Source of the DNA: Streptomyces pinistramenti
GTDB taxonomy: Bacteria; Actinomycetota; Actinomycetes; Streptomycetales; Streptomycetaceae
Length of the DNA: 64,000 nucleotides
Reading direction: 5' to 3'
Assembly: GCF_020564935.1 (NCBI RefSeq)
Contig: NZ_JAJCXB010000003.1
Coordinates: 186,001 to 250,000 of the forward strand
Position numbers and translations under genes: made by a program. A model generated the notes under the pieces. The model saw only the letters and a list, made by a program, of their open reading frames with translations. It had not been told where the DNA came from and made no database searches. Positions 46,268 to 55,294 of the stretch are shown here, one piece after another. How positions within the stretch are numbered: the stretch's first letter is position 1; each line of letters starts with the position of its first letter.

Positions 46268-46660
46268 CTACACGCTCCCGCCCCGTGCGCCGCGGACCGC
46301 GCGGGGGCCCGCCACCCGGGCGCCCAGCGCCTCGACGCGGGCCCGCAGCTCCCGGTCAGCGGTCACCACCAGACAGTCCCGTCCCGCGCCCTCATCGCCC
46401 ACCAGCTCCACCATCCGGTCGTCCCCGCTGCCCGGCGCGGACACCACCCGCACCCCGTCGACCGAGGCCACCGCACGGGCCGCGCCCTCCACCACGAGCA
46501 CGATCTCCAACGGCGGCTCGACGAACCCCGGCACCCCGCCCGACGCATAGCCGGCCAGCGCGTCCCGCAGCCGCTCCGCCGCACCACGCCGGTCCCGCCA
46601 CCAGCCGTCCGGCACCGAGCCGACGACGTTCGCGGCATCGACGATCACCAAGGAATCCAT
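46268..46660 (-). CDS. NYN/PIN-like putative nuclease
   Basis: A 130-residue protein, MDSLVIVDAANVVGSVPDGW, with acidic residues placed as in NYN-type RNases (D8 in VIVDAANV, D in SGDDRMVELV, D in VVTADRELRARV). The family comprises PIN-fold RNA-cleaving enzymes or proteins of RNA processing. ATG at 46660 is the conserved start; the longer frame upstream lacks family similarity. Convergent with the permease gene. Confidence 0.75.
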   Translation of the reverse strand: MDSLVIVDAANVVGSVPDGWWRDRRGAAERLRDALAGYASGGVPGFVEPPLEIVLVVEGAARAVASVDGVRVVSAPGSGDDRMVELVGDEGAGRDCLVVTADRELRARVEALGARVAGPRAVRGARGGSV

Positions 46661-46790
46661 GGCCCCAGCGTGCCACGGGTGACGGACGGCGAAGCCCCGC
46701 CCGCAGACCCCCCGCACCCGCACGCGCGGACCGGCTCACCCGAGCCGGCCCGCGCTGTGTACGTACAGAGATCACTCCAGAGGCGCCCGC

Positions 46791-48929
46791 CTACGCAGGC
46801 ACGCTCGCCACACCGGGAGCCAGGAACTTCTTGCCCGTCACCCGCTCCGAGACGCCCTCGCGGTCCAGGTACGGCGTGATGCCGCCCAGGTGGAAGGGCC
46901 AGCCGGCGCCGGTGATCAGGCACAGGTCGATGTCCTGCGCCTCGGCGACGACACCCTCGTCCAGCATCAGGCCGATCTCCTGCGCGACGGCGTCCAGGAC
47001 GCGGTCACGGACCTGCTCCTCGGTCAGGACGGTGTCGCCCTGCTCCAGGAGCGCGGCGACCTCGGGGTCCAGCTCCGGCTCGGCCGGATTCTCGGCGGAG
47101 TGGACGTAGAAGCCGCGCTTGCCGGCCTTGACCACGGCGGCGAGGTTCGGCGAGACCTTGAAGCGGTCGGGGAAGGCGCCGTTCAGCGTCTCCGAGACGT
47201 GCAGTCCGATCGCCGGGCCGACCAGCTCCAGCAGCACCAGCGGCGACATCGGCAGGCCGAGCGGCTCGACCGCCTTCTCGGCGACGGTGACCGGGGTGCC
47301 CTCGTCGATGACGTTCTGGATCTCGCCCATGAAGCGGGTCAGGACGCGGTTGACGACGAACGCCGGGGCGTCCTTCACCAGCACGGCCGTCTTCTTCAGC
47401 GACTTGGCGACGGAGAAGGCGGTGGCCAGCGACGCGTCATCGGTCTTCTCCGCGCGCACGATCTCCAGGAGCGGCAGGATCGCGACCGGGTTGAAGAAGT
47501 GGAAGCCCACGACCCGCTCGGGGTTCTTCAGCTTCGACGCCATCTCGGTGACCGAGAGCGACGAGGTGTTGGTGGCGAGGACGGCGTGCTCCGGCACGAC
47601 CGCCTCGACCTCGGCGAACACCTTCTGCTTGACGCCCATCTCCTCGAAGACGGCCTCGATGACGAAGTCCGCGTCGCCGAACGCGGCCGCCTTGTCGAGG
47701 TGACCGGAGACCAGGCCCTTGAGGCGGTTCGCCTTGTCCTGGTTGACCCGGCCCTTGAGCAGCAGCTTGTCGATCTCGCCGTGCACGTACTCGACGCCCT
47801 TGTCGACCCGGGCCTGGTCGATGTCCGTGAGGACGACCGGCACCTCCAGGCGACGGGCGAAGAGCAGCGCAAGCTGCGAGGCCATCAGGCCGGCGCCGAC
47901 GACACCCACCTTGGTGACGGGACGGGCCAGCTTCTTGTCCGGGGCACCGGCCGGCCGCTTGGCGCGCTTCTGCACCAGGTTGAACGCGTAGATGCCGCTG
48001 CGCAGTTCGCCGCCCATGATCAGGTCGGCCAGCGCCTGGTCCTCGGCGTCGAAGCCCTGCTGGAGGTCGCCGTTCCTGGCAGCGGCGATGATCTCCAGCG
48101 CGCGGTAGGCGGCGGGGGCCGCGCCGTGCACCTTGCCGTCGGCGATGGCCTTGCCGCGTGCCACGGCCTCGTCCCAGGCCGCACCGCGGTCGATCTCGGC
48201 CCGTACGACCTCGGTGTCGCCCTTCAGCACCGAAGCGGTCCAGATCAGCGACTGCTCCAGGAAGTCCGCGCCTTCGAAGAGGGCGTCGGCGATGCCGAGT
48301 TCGTGGACCTGGGCGCCCTTGAGCTGCTTGTTCTGGTTGAGCGAGTTCTCGATGACGACGGAGACCGCGCGGTCCGCGCCGATCAGGTTCGGCAGCAGCA
48401 CACAGCCGCCCCACCCCGGTACGAGACCGAGGAAGACCTCGGGCAGCGAGAACGCCGGCAGCGCCTTGGAGACGGTGCGGTAGGTGCAGTGCAGCCCGAC
48501 CTCGACGCCACCGCCCATCGCCGCGCCGTTGTAGTACGCGAAGGTCGGCACGGCCAGGCCCGAAAGCCGCTTGAAGACGTCGTGGCCGCCCTTGCCGATG
48601 GCCAGCGCGTCCTCGTGCCGCTTCAGCAGCTCGACGCCCTTGAGGTCGGCGCCGACCGCGAAGATGAACGGCTTGCCGGTGATGCCGACACCGACGATGT
48701 CGCCGGCCGCGGCCTCCTTCTCCACCTGGTCGACGGCAGTGTTGAGGTTCGCCAGCGACTGCGGCCCGAAGGTGGTCGGCTTGGTGTGGTCCAGGCCGTT
48801 GTCCAGCGTGATGAGCGCGAACTTCCCCGCGCCCTGGGGCAGGTCGATGTGGCGTACGTGCGCCGCGGTCACAACCTCGTCGGGGAACAGCTCTGCCGCA
48901 CCCTTCAACAGCTCAGCGGTAGTACTCAC
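46791..48929 (-). CDS. fadB: 3-Hydroxyacyl-CoA dehydrogenase/enoyl-CoA hydratase (FadB-type, multifunctional)
   Basis: A 712-residue fatty-acid beta-oxidation protein. The N-terminal crotonase domain has the oxyanion-hole segment FIFAVGADLKGVE and AAMGGGVEVGL. The NAD-binding domain follows at about residue 345 (VGVVGAGLMASQLALLFARR), and the two HAD C-terminal domains end the protein (HFFNPVAILPLLEIV; VVNRVLTRF). It hydrates enoyl-CoA and oxidises the 3-hydroxyacyl-CoA. GTG at 48929 overlaps the stop of the upstream thiolase (GTGA), so fadA and fadB are translationally coupled. Confidence 0.95.
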   Translation of the reverse strand: MSTTAELLKGAAELFPDEVVTAAHVRHIDLPQGAGKFALITLDNGLDHTKPTTFGPQSLANLNTAVDQVEKEAAAGDIVGVGITGKPFIFAVGADLKGVELLKRHEDALAIGKGGHDVFKRLSGLAVPTFAYYNGAAMGGGVEVGLHCTYRTVSKALPAFSLPEVFLGLVPGWGGCVLLPNLIGADRAVSVVIENSLNQNKQLKGAQVHELGIADALFEGADFLEQSLIWTASVLKGDTEVVRAEIDRGAAWDEAVARGKAIADGKVHGAAPAAYRALEIIAAARNGDLQQGFDAEDQALADLIMGGELRSGIYAFNLVQKRAKRPAGAPDKKLARPVTKVGVVGAGLMASQLALLFARRLEVPVVLTDIDQARVDKGVEYVHGEIDKLLLKGRVNQDKANRLKGLVSGHLDKAAAFGDADFVIEAVFEEMGVKQKVFAEVEAVVPEHAVLATNTSSLSVTEMASKLKNPERVVGFHFFNPVAILPLLEIVRAEKTDDASLATAFSVAKSLKKTAVLVKDAPAFVVNRVLTRFMGEIQNVIDEGTPVTVAEKAVEPLGLPMSPLVLLELVGPAIGLHVSETLNGAFPDRFKVSPNLAAVVKAGKRGFYVHSAENPAEPELDPEVAALLEQGDTVLTEEQVRDRVLDAVAQEIGLMLDEGVVAEAQDIDLCLITGAGWPFHLGGITPYLDREGVSERVTGKKFLAPGVASVPA

Positions 48930-50143
48930 TTGTTCCCCTCGAAGTGCGGGTTCTCCCAGATGACCGTTCCGCCCATGCCGAAGCCGACGCACATGGTGGT
49001 GATGCCGTAGCGGACGTGCGGCTGCTCCTCGAACTGCCGGGCCAGCTGCGTCATCAGGCGCACGCCGGAGGAGGCGAGCGGGTGGCCGAACGCGATGGCG
49101 CCGCCGTACTGGTTGACGCGCGGGTCGTCGTCCGCGATGCCGTAGTGGTCCAGGAGCGAGAGCACCTGCACCGCGAAGGCTTCGTTGATCTCGAACAGGC
49201 CGATGTCATCGATCGTCAGGCCGGCCTTGGCCAGCGCCTTTTCGGTCGCCGGGACCGGGCCGATGCCCATGACCTCCGGCTCCACACCCGCGAACGCGAA
49301 GTCCACCAGGCGCATCTTGACCGGCAGGCCCAGCTCGCGCGCCACGTCCTCGGCGGCGATCAGCGAGGCGGTCGCGCCGTCGTTGAGCCCGGCGGCGTTG
49401 CCCGCGGTCACCCGGCCGTGCGGACGGAACGGGGTCTTGAGTCCGGCGAGGTTCTCCAGGGTCGTCCCCGGACGCATCGGCTCGTCGGCGGTGGCCAGAC
49501 CCCAACCGGTCTCCCCGGCCTCCGCGTTGGTGCGCCGCACGGAGATCGGCACCAGGTCGGCCTGGATCTGCCCGTTGGCGTACGCCTTCGCGGCCTTCTC
49601 CTGGCTGCGTACCGCGTACTCGTCGGCGCGCTGCTTGGTCAGGTGCGGCAGTCGGTCGTGCAGGTTTTCCGCCGTCATGCCCATGAACAGGGCGGACTGG
49701 TCGACCAGCTTCTCCGACACGAAGCGCGGGTTGGGGTCGACACCCTCACCCATGGGGTGGCGGCCCATGTGCTCGACGCCGCCGGCCACCGCGATGTCGT
49801 ACGCGCCGAAGGAGACGCCGCCCGCGATGCTCGTCACGGCGGTCATCGCGCCGGCGCACATGCGGTCGATCGAGAAGCCGGGCACGGACTGCGGCAGGCC
49901 CGCCAGGATGCCGGCCGTACGGCCCAGGGTCAGGCCCTGGTCGCCGATCTGGGTGGTCGCCGCGAGGGCGACCTCGTCGATCGTGGCCGGATCCAGATCC
50001 GGGTTGCGGCGCAGCAGCTCCCGGATGCACTTGACGACCATGTCGTCGGCGCGGGTCTCGTGATAGATGCCCTTCGGGCCCGCCTTGCCGAACGGGGTGC
50101 GGACGCCGTCGACGAAGACGACGTCCCTAGCGGTACGAGGCAC
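48926..50143 (-). CDS. fadA: Acetyl-CoA C-acyltransferase (3-ketoacyl-CoA thiolase, FadA-type)
   Basis: A 405-residue thiolase. Catalytic Cys is C96 in SIDRMCAGAM, INEAFAVQVL contains the Asn-Glu-Ala-Phe motif, GGAIAFGHPLASSG the His, and MCVGFGMGG the second Cys. It cleaves 3-ketoacyl-CoA to acetyl-CoA, working with FadB. GTG at 50143 with GGAGAG about eight bases upstream is the start; a longer open frame upstream is non-coding. First gene of the operon, with a small palindrome in its promoter. Confidence 0.95.
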   Translation of the reverse strand: MPRTARDVVFVDGVRTPFGKAGPKGIYHETRADDMVVKCIRELLRRNPDLDPATIDEVALAATTQIGDQGLTLGRTAGILAGLPQSVPGFSIDRMCAGAMTAVTSIAGGVSFGAYDIAVAGGVEHMGRHPMGEGVDPNPRFVSEKLVDQSALFMGMTAENLHDRLPHLTKQRADEYAVRSQEKAAKAYANGQIQADLVPISVRRTNAEAGETGWGLATADEPMRPGTTLENLAGLKTPFRPHGRVTAGNAAGLNDGATASLIAAEDVARELGLPVKMRLVDFAFAGVEPEVMGIGPVPATEKALAKAGLTIDDIGLFEINEAFAVQVLSLLDHYGIADDDPRVNQYGGAIAFGHPLASSGVRLMTQLARQFEEQPHVRYGITTMCVGFGMGGTVIWENPHFEGNK

Positions 50144-50217
50144 GTTGGCTCTCCTCCAGGTGCGGGATGGCACTGCTGCGGGGCGCCCCGGGGGACGCGT
50201 CACACCCCTCATGCTAC

Positions 50218-50227
50218 TTACGGGTAA
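50218..50227. promoter_or_regulatory. Small palindrome in the fadA promoter
   Basis: TTACGGGTAA (TTAC-GG-GTAA) stands in a locally AT-rich spot, 75 bases upstream of fadA and about 100 before the divergent lipoprotein gene. It may be a TetR-type fatty-acid regulator site; assignment is uncertain. Confidence 0.35.
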
Positions 50228-50329
50228 CCAAGCTGCACAGCCCCCTCGCCCGGAGCGGCGAACGTCACACCCGGCGGGCGCCGTCCGGGTAAAGGTGTGA
50301 TCCGACCCATACCCGCTTAAAGTGCCCAT

Positions 50330-51121
50330 ATGGATACCAAGAGCACTCGCGTGGTGACACGCAGTATGCATCCGGTAGGGCCCCGTGCGATCGGCCTGGT
50401 GTGCGCCGTCGCCACCGCAGGCGCGCTGCTCGCGGGCTGCGGGAGCGGGACGGGCAAGGGCGCGGGCAACGTGAAGAGCGGTCCCGGCAGTCCGGCGGCC
50501 GAGGAAGCGGCCGCCGCCTCGCCGAGCGGCTCCGCGAACCCCTCGAAGAGCGGTTCCCTCACCAAGGACCAGACCGAACGCAAGGCCCTGATCTCCAAGG
50601 CCAAGGTGACCTACGACAAGGCGCTGACCTCGGCCCTGGCGGCCGTACCGCACGCGAAGGCGGTCTCCGCCGACCTGGAGGACCACCACGGCAAGACACC
50701 CACCTGGGACGTGGACGCGGCCACGTCCGACGGCACCGTCCACCAGGTCCACGTCGACGCGGTCACCGGCAAGGCGGACAAGCCGAGCGTCAAGTCGGGC
50801 CAGAGCAAGGAGGACAAGAGCAAACTGGCCGAGCGGCTGGGCAAGGCCACCGTCACGGCGCAGCAGGCGGCGCAGACCGCGACGGCGAAGAAGAAGGGAA
50901 CCGTCACCGGCATCAAGTTGGGGAAGGGCGAAAGCGGCGGCAGCGCGAGCCCGAGCTCCAGCTCCAGTGCGAGCTCCAGCCCCGGCAGCGCGAGTCCCAG
51001 CGCAGGCGGCGGCGGGGCGGCGGCATGGTCCGTCGATGTCGTGAGCAGCAAGGACTGGAAGAAGACGACCTTCGGCATCGACGCCGCGGACAAGAAGATC
51101 CTGCGCGAACACGTCGGCTAG
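50330..51121 (+). CDS. PepSY-domain lipoprotein
   Basis: A 263-residue exported protein. The signal ends at lipobox LLAGC (residues 33-37), followed by a Gly/Ser-rich linker. Two PepSY-like modules are visible: KALTSALAAVPHAKAVSADL with TPTWDVDA and VHQVHVDAVTGKA, then a second region with the closing WSVDVVSSKDWKKTTFGIDA. A Ser/Pro/Gly tract of about 35 residues separates them. PepSY proteins inhibit peptidases or sense envelope state. ATG at 50330 is the start. Divergent from fadA. Confidence 0.8.
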   Translation: MDTKSTRVVTRSMHPVGPRAIGLVCAVATAGALLAGCGSGTGKGAGNVKSGPGSPAAEEAAAASPSGSANPSKSGSLTKDQTERKALISKAKVTYDKALTSALAAVPHAKAVSADLEDHHGKTPTWDVDAATSDGTVHQVHVDAVTGKADKPSVKSGQSKEDKSKLAERLGKATVTAQQAAQTATAKKKGTVTGIKLGKGESGGSASPSSSSSASSSPGSASPSAGGGGAAAWSVDVVSSKDWKKTTFGIDAADKKILREHVG

Positions 51122-51142
51122 GACTGACGACGCCACACGCAC

Positions 51143-51178
51143 GCACCCCGGCGCCCCGGAAGGGGACCGTCGGGGTGC
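51143..51178. terminator. Terminator between lipoprotein and RNase D genes
   Basis: GCACCCCGGCG at the left pairs with CGTCGGGGTGC at the right, one mismatch, convergent genes on either side. Confidence 0.7.
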
Positions 51179-51186
51179 CTCGCGTG

Positions 51187-52461
51187 TCAGTCGCCGTTGG
51201 CTTCAAGCGCCGTCGTGAGGACCGGCGTGACCTGCTCGATCTGCCAGGCACGGGCGCCGTGACCCGCGAGGACCGCGGCGACCGCCTCATCGGTGGGCTC
51301 GGCGGGCGGCTCCCAGCACAGCCGGCGCACCGTGTCGGGCGTGATGAGGTTCTCCTGAGGGAGATTCAGCGACTCGGCCAGCGCCGTCACGGCGGTACGG
51401 GCCGCCGAGAGCCGGGCTGCGGCCACCGGGTCCTTGTCGGCCCAGGAGCGGGGCGGCGGCGGTCCGTTGAGCGGCGCTCCCGGCTGCGGCAGTTCGCTGT
51501 CCGGCAGTGCCCTGGCGCGATCGACGGCGGCCTGCCACTGCTCCAGCTGACGGCGGCCCATACGGTGCCCGAAGCCGGGCAGCGCGGCCAGGGCGTGCGT
51601 GTTCGGCGGAAGATTCAGCGCCGCCTCCACGATCGCGCCGTCGCCGAGCACCTTGCCGGGCGACACGTCGCGCTTCTGGGCAACCTGGTCGCGTGCCGTC
51701 CACAGTTCCCGTACGACGGCCATCTGGCGGCGTCTGCGCACCTTGTGCATGCCGGAGGTGCGGCGCCAGGGGTCCTTGCGGGGCGGCGCGGGCGGCGCGG
51801 CGGCGATGGCCGCGAACTCCTGCCTGGCCCACTCCAGCTTCCCCTGCTCCGCCAGCTCCTCCTCCAGGGCGTCCCGCAGGTCCACCAGCAGCTCGACGTC
51901 GAGCGCGGCGTAGCGGAGCCAGGGGTCGGGCAGCGGGCGGGTGGACCAGTCGACGGCCGAGTGCCCCTTCTCCAGCGCGTATCCGAGGACGTTCTCGACC
52001 ATCGCGCCCAGGCCGACCCGGGCGAAACCGGCCAGCCGGCCGGCCAGCTCGGTGTCGAACAGCCGGGTCGGGACCATCCCTATGTCGCGCAGACAGGGCA
52101 GGTCCTGGGTGGCGGCGTGCAGGACCCATTCGGCGTCGGCGATGGCCTCGCCGAGGGCCGAGAGGTCGGGGCAGCCGACCGGGTCGATGAGCACGCTGCC
52201 GGCGCCCTCGCGGCGCAGCTGGACGAGGTAGGCGCGCTGGCCGTAGCGGTAGCCGGAGGCGCGTTCGGCGTCCACGGCCACGGGGCCGCGGCCGGCCGCG
52301 AAGGCGGCGACGACCTCGGCGAGCGCATCGTCGGTCTCGGTCACCGGAGGGATGCCCTCGCGGGGCTCCAACAGGGGTTCCGGCGCCGGTCGGGAATCCG
52401 GAGGCGAGTCTCCGGCTGCTCGCAGTGTCGTGTCTGCTGCGGTCTTTTGGGCGTCGGTCAC
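51187..52461 (-). CDS. rnd: Ribonuclease D
   Basis: A 424-residue DEDDy exonuclease of tRNA 3' processing. Exonuclease motif I is VAVDAERASGYRYGQRAYLV, motif II sits around LFDTELAGRLAGFARVGLGA, and motif III is RYAALDVELLVDLRDAL. An HRDC-type domain follows (ELWTARDQVAQKRDVSPGKV) with a second, diverged helical repeat to the end. The substitution AERAS in motif I (usually DTEF/DxE with neighbours) still keeps the D-x-E pair. GTG at 52461 is the likely start; the ribosome-binding site is weak. Confidence 0.88.
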   Translation of the reverse strand: MTDAQKTAADTTLRAAGDSPPDSRPAPEPLLEPREGIPPVTETDDALAEVVAAFAAGRGPVAVDAERASGYRYGQRAYLVQLRREGAGSVLIDPVGCPDLSALGEAIADAEWVLHAATQDLPCLRDIGMVPTRLFDTELAGRLAGFARVGLGAMVENVLGYALEKGHSAVDWSTRPLPDPWLRYAALDVELLVDLRDALEEELAEQGKLEWARQEFAAIAAAPPAPPRKDPWRRTSGMHKVRRRRQMAVVRELWTARDQVAQKRDVSPGKVLGDGAIVEAALNLPPNTHALAALPGFGHRMGRRQLEQWQAAVDRARALPDSELPQPGAPLNGPPPPRSWADKDPVAAARLSAARTAVTALAESLNLPQENLITPDTVRRLCWEPPAEPTDEAVAAVLAGHGARAWQIEQVTPVLTTALEANGD

Positions 52462-52483
52462 CAGTCAAGGGTATCTGTGTATG

Positions 52484-52525
52484 CGCATCGCCCGTCGAGG
52501 GAACGTTCCCTCGACGGGCGATGCG
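52484..52525. terminator. 42-base perfect palindrome, terminator
   Basis: Every base from 52484 to 52525 pairs around the centre (core CGAGGGAACGTTCCCTCG). It lies 14 bases beyond the stop of the NarL-type regulator and 23 bases upstream of the RNase D start, so it terminates the former. Confidence 0.8.
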
Positions 52526-52538
52526 GTCGTGTGACGGG

Positions 52539-53201
52539 TCAGTGGATGATTCCGGTGCGCAGGGCGACGGCCACCATTCCCGCCCGGTCACCGGTGCCGA
52601 GCTTGCGGGCGATGCGGGCGAGGTGGCTCTTGACGGTCAGGGCGGACAGGCCCATCGAGACGCCGATGGCCTTGTTGGACTGGCCCTCCGCCACCAGCCG
52701 CAGCACCTCGACCTCACGGCCCGACAGCTCGCGGTAGCCGCCGGGGTGACCCGGGGCGCCCGGCGGGCGGCGCTGCATACGGGCGGCATGGGCGCCGATG
52801 GGTGCGGCGCCGGGACGTCCCGGCAGTCCGAGGTTGGTGCGGGTGCCGGTGACGACGTAGCCCTTGACGCCGCCGGCGAGGGCGTTGCGTACCGCGCCGA
52901 TGTCGTCGGCCGCCGACAGCGCCAGGCCGTTGGGCCAGCCGGCGGCCCGGGTCTCGGACAGCAGGGTGAGGCCGGAGCCGTCGGGAAGATGGACGTCGGC
53001 AACGCAGATGTCGCGTGGGTTACCGACGCGGGGACGGGCCTCCGCGATGGACGACGCCTCGATCACGTCACGCACTCCGAGCGCCCACAGATGGCGGGTG
53101 ACGGTGGAGCGGACGCGAGGGTCGGCCACGACGACCATGGCCGTCGGCTTGTTCGGGCGGTAGGCGACCAGGCTCGAAGGTTGCTCGAGGAGAACAGACA
53201 C
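52539..53201 (-). CDS. NarL/LuxR-family response regulator, orphan
   Basis: A 220-residue regulator. The receiver-like domain has VADVHLPDGSGL with the probable phospho-acceptor Asp, SAADD and the Lys in VKGYVV. The usual acidic pair at the start is reduced to one residue (VVADPRV). The C-terminal LuxR HTH is intact (ELSGREVEVLRLVAEGQSNK; ALTVKSHLARIARKLG). GTG at 53201 has GGAGG six bases upstream. No histidine kinase gene is adjacent, so phosphorylation or alternative control is unknown. Confidence 0.88.
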   Translation of the reverse strand: MSVLLEQPSSLVAYRPNKPTAMVVVADPRVRSTVTRHLWALGVRDVIEASSIAEARPRVGNPRDICVADVHLPDGSGLTLLSETRAAGWPNGLALSAADDIGAVRNALAGGVKGYVVTGTRTNLGLPGRPGAAPIGAHAARMQRRPPGAPGHPGGYRELSGREVEVLRLVAEGQSNKAIGVSMGLSALTVKSHLARIARKLGTGDRAGMVAVALRTGIIH

Positions 53202-53415
53202 CGGGCCTCCTGGGGGGAGTGGCGAGGGCGGAAGAAGACCGGCTACAGGGGGCGAGCCGGAATGTTCCGTGATGGAAGGGTCACTGACCTCTTCGGCAGC
53301 AATACGGCGGGACTTTAGACTTTGATCACGATTTAGTTGGGTGCAATTCGGGCAAATCGGATGCGTGATCGATCATACGTGAGCACCGAGGTGATCAGAG
53401 GCGTACGCATGACGA

Positions 53416-53448
53416 AAGGGCGCCGCACCGGTTCGGTGCGACGCCCTT
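53416..53448. terminator. Terminator of the DUF3000 gene
   Basis: AAGGGCGCCGCACCG and CGGTGCGACGCCCTT form a 15-base stem with one mismatch and a GTT loop. Confidence 0.8.
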
Positions 53449-53463
53449 GAGGCCCGTCGGTAC

Positions 53464-54120
53464 TCAGCGTGGCTGTGGGCCGCGGCGCTGTGGCAGCGGG
53501 ACCACGCCGCCGCGCGGCGCCGCTTCGAGTGGGACCGGTGGCAGCCCGGCGACCTGGCACAGCAGGTCGCACCACGCGGCCAGGTGCGCCGCCAGATCCG
53601 GCACGCCGCCCGGTCCCTCCGCAGGCGTCCACGAGGCGCGGATCTCGATCTGGGTGGCGGGCTCGCGTGAGGCGAGCCCGCCGAAGTAGTGCGAACCGGC
53701 CCGCGTCACCGTGCCGCTGGGCTCGCCGTACCGCACCGAGCGCGCGTCGAGCGCGCCCGTCAGCCAGGACCAGGAGACCTCGGGCAGCAGCGGATCGGTG
53801 CCCATCTCCGGCTCCAGTTCGGCACGCGCCAGGGTCACCACCCGGAAGGTGCCGGCCCACGCCTCGTGGCCGGCCGGGTTGTGAAGCAGCACCAGCCTGC
53901 CGTCCGCCAGATCGGTGTCCTCCCCATCGGCACCCGAGCCCCGTTCGACGACCGCCGCCTCCAGCGCGTACGCGAACGGGGCGAGCCGTTTCGGTGCTGG
54001 TGTCGGGTCGATCTCGATCTCGGGCCGCAGTCGTGCCGCGCGGAGCGACTCGACCGCCTGACGGAAGGGGATCGGGGTTTCGTCCGCGCTGTCCGCGAGG
54101 TGTTCGTGAGCCGCAGCCAT
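53464..54120 (-). CDS. DUF3000-family protein
   Basis: A 218-residue cytosolic protein found mainly in actinobacteria. The conserved region covers [50 protein letters not shown] and [13 protein letters not shown]. No enzyme motif is seen. ATG at 54120 is the start; the much longer open frame upstream runs antisense through hemE and is not coding. It is divergent from hemE with about 100 bases between. Confidence 0.85.
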   Translation of the reverse strand: MAAAHEHLADSADETPIPFRQAVESLRAARLRPEIEIDPTPAPKRLAPFAYALEAAVVERGSGADGEDTDLADGRLVLLHNPAGHEAWAGTFRVVTLARAELEPEMGTDPLLPEVSWSWLTGALDARSVRYGEPSGTVTRAGSHYFGGLASREPATQIEIRASWTPAEGPGGVPDLAAHLAAWCDLLCQVAGLPPVPLEAAPRGGVVPLPQRRGPQPR

Positions 54121-54222
54121 GCCCGGAAGATTAGGCGGAACCCGGCCCGCATATGGGGAGGACACCCGGTGCGCGCGTCGCCCATTCGGAGGTGTCGTTC
54201 CGTGCATGCGAAGATTTGGGGC

Positions 54223-55290
54223 GTGAGCGCCAACCACCGCCCCGCGGGCCAGCAGCAGACCGGTACGTACGACTCGGCTTTCCTCAAGGCGTGCAGGCGC
54301 GAACCGGTGCCGCACACGCCCGTGTGGTTCATGCGCCAGGCGGGGCGCTCGCTCCCCGAGTACCACAAGGTCCGCGAGGGCATCGCGATGCTCGACTCCT
54401 GCACGCGGCCCGAGCTCGTCACCGAGATCACCCTCCAGCCGGTCCGCCGGCACGGCGTCGACGCCGCCATCTACTTCAGCGACATCGTGGTCCCGCTCAA
54501 GGCCATCGGCATCGACCTCGACATCAAGCCCGGCGTCGGCCCGGTCGTCGAGAAGCCGATCCGCAGCCGCGCCGACCTGGAGCAGCTGCGTCCGCTGGAG
54601 CCCGACGACGTCGCGTACGTCACCGAGGCCGTCCGGGCGCTCGTCGGTGAACTGGGCGCCACGCCGCTGATCGGCTTCGCCGGTGCGCCGTTCACGCTCG
54701 CCAGCTACCTCATCGAGGGCGGTCCTTCCCGCAACCACGAGCACACCAAGGCGCTCATGTACGGTGACCCGCAGCTGTGGGCCGACCTGCTCGACCGCCT
54801 CGCCGGCATCACCTCCGCCTTTCTCACCGTGCAGATCGAGGCCGGGGCGAGCGCCGTCCAGCTCTTCGACTCCTGGGCCGGCGCGCTGTCCCCCGCCGAC
54901 TACCGCCGCTCGGTCATGCCCGCGTCCGCCAAGGTCTTCGACGCGGTCGCGCACCACGGCGTGCCGCGCATCCACTTCGGCGTGGGCACCGGCGAACTCC
55001 TGGGCCTGATGGGCGAGGCGGGCGCGGACGTCGTCGGCGTCGACTGGCGGGTGCCGATGGACGAGGCGGCCCGCCGGGTCGGTCCCGGCAAGGCGCTCCA
55101 GGGCAACATCGACCCGGCCGTGCTGTTCGCGCCGCGCGAGGCGGTCGAGGCCAAGGCCCGCGAGGTCCTGGACGCGGCGGCGGGCCTGGAGGGGCACATC
55201 TTCAACCTCGGCCACGGTGTGCTGCCCGCCACCGACCCGGAGGCGCTGACCCGCCTCGTCGAGTACGTCCACACGCAGACCGCGCGCTGA
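54223..55290 (+). CDS. hemE: Uroporphyrinogen decarboxylase
   Basis: A 355-residue haem enzyme that decarboxylates uroporphyrinogen III to coproporphyrinogen [23 protein letters not shown] carries the conserved substrate-binding Arg/Arg pair. [27 protein letters not shown] and [15 protein letters not shown] complete the family pattern. GTG at 54223 begins [20 protein letters not shown]. It belongs to the local set of haem genes with hemY and hemQ further on. Confidence 0.95.
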   Translation: MSANHRPAGQQQTGTYDSAFLKACRREPVPHTPVWFMRQAGRSLPEYHKVREGIAMLDSCTRPELVTEITLQPVRRHGVDAAIYFSDIVVPLKAIGIDLDIKPGVGPVVEKPIRSRADLEQLRPLEPDDVAYVTEAVRALVGELGATPLIGFAGAPFTLASYLIEGGPSRNHEHTKALMYGDPQLWADLLDRLAGITSAFLTVQIEAGASAVQLFDSWAGALSPADYRRSVMPASAKVFDAVAHHGVPRIHFGVGTGELLGLMGEAGADVVGVDWRVPMDEAARRVGPGKALQGNIDPAVLFAPREAVEAKAREVLDAAAGLEGHIFNLGHGVLPATDPEALTRLVEYVHTQTAR

Positions 55291-55294
55291 CCCG

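Noticed and set aside
48926..51142. An N-terminally extended thiolase of 738 residues
   Set aside because: The first 330 codons run antisense through the lipoprotein gene. A good GTG with ribosome-binding site lies at 50143.
53464..55272. A 602-codon minus-strand protein covering DUF3000 and hemE antisense
   Set aside because: Only the part from 54120 to 53464 resembles a protein family; the rest is antisense to hemE.
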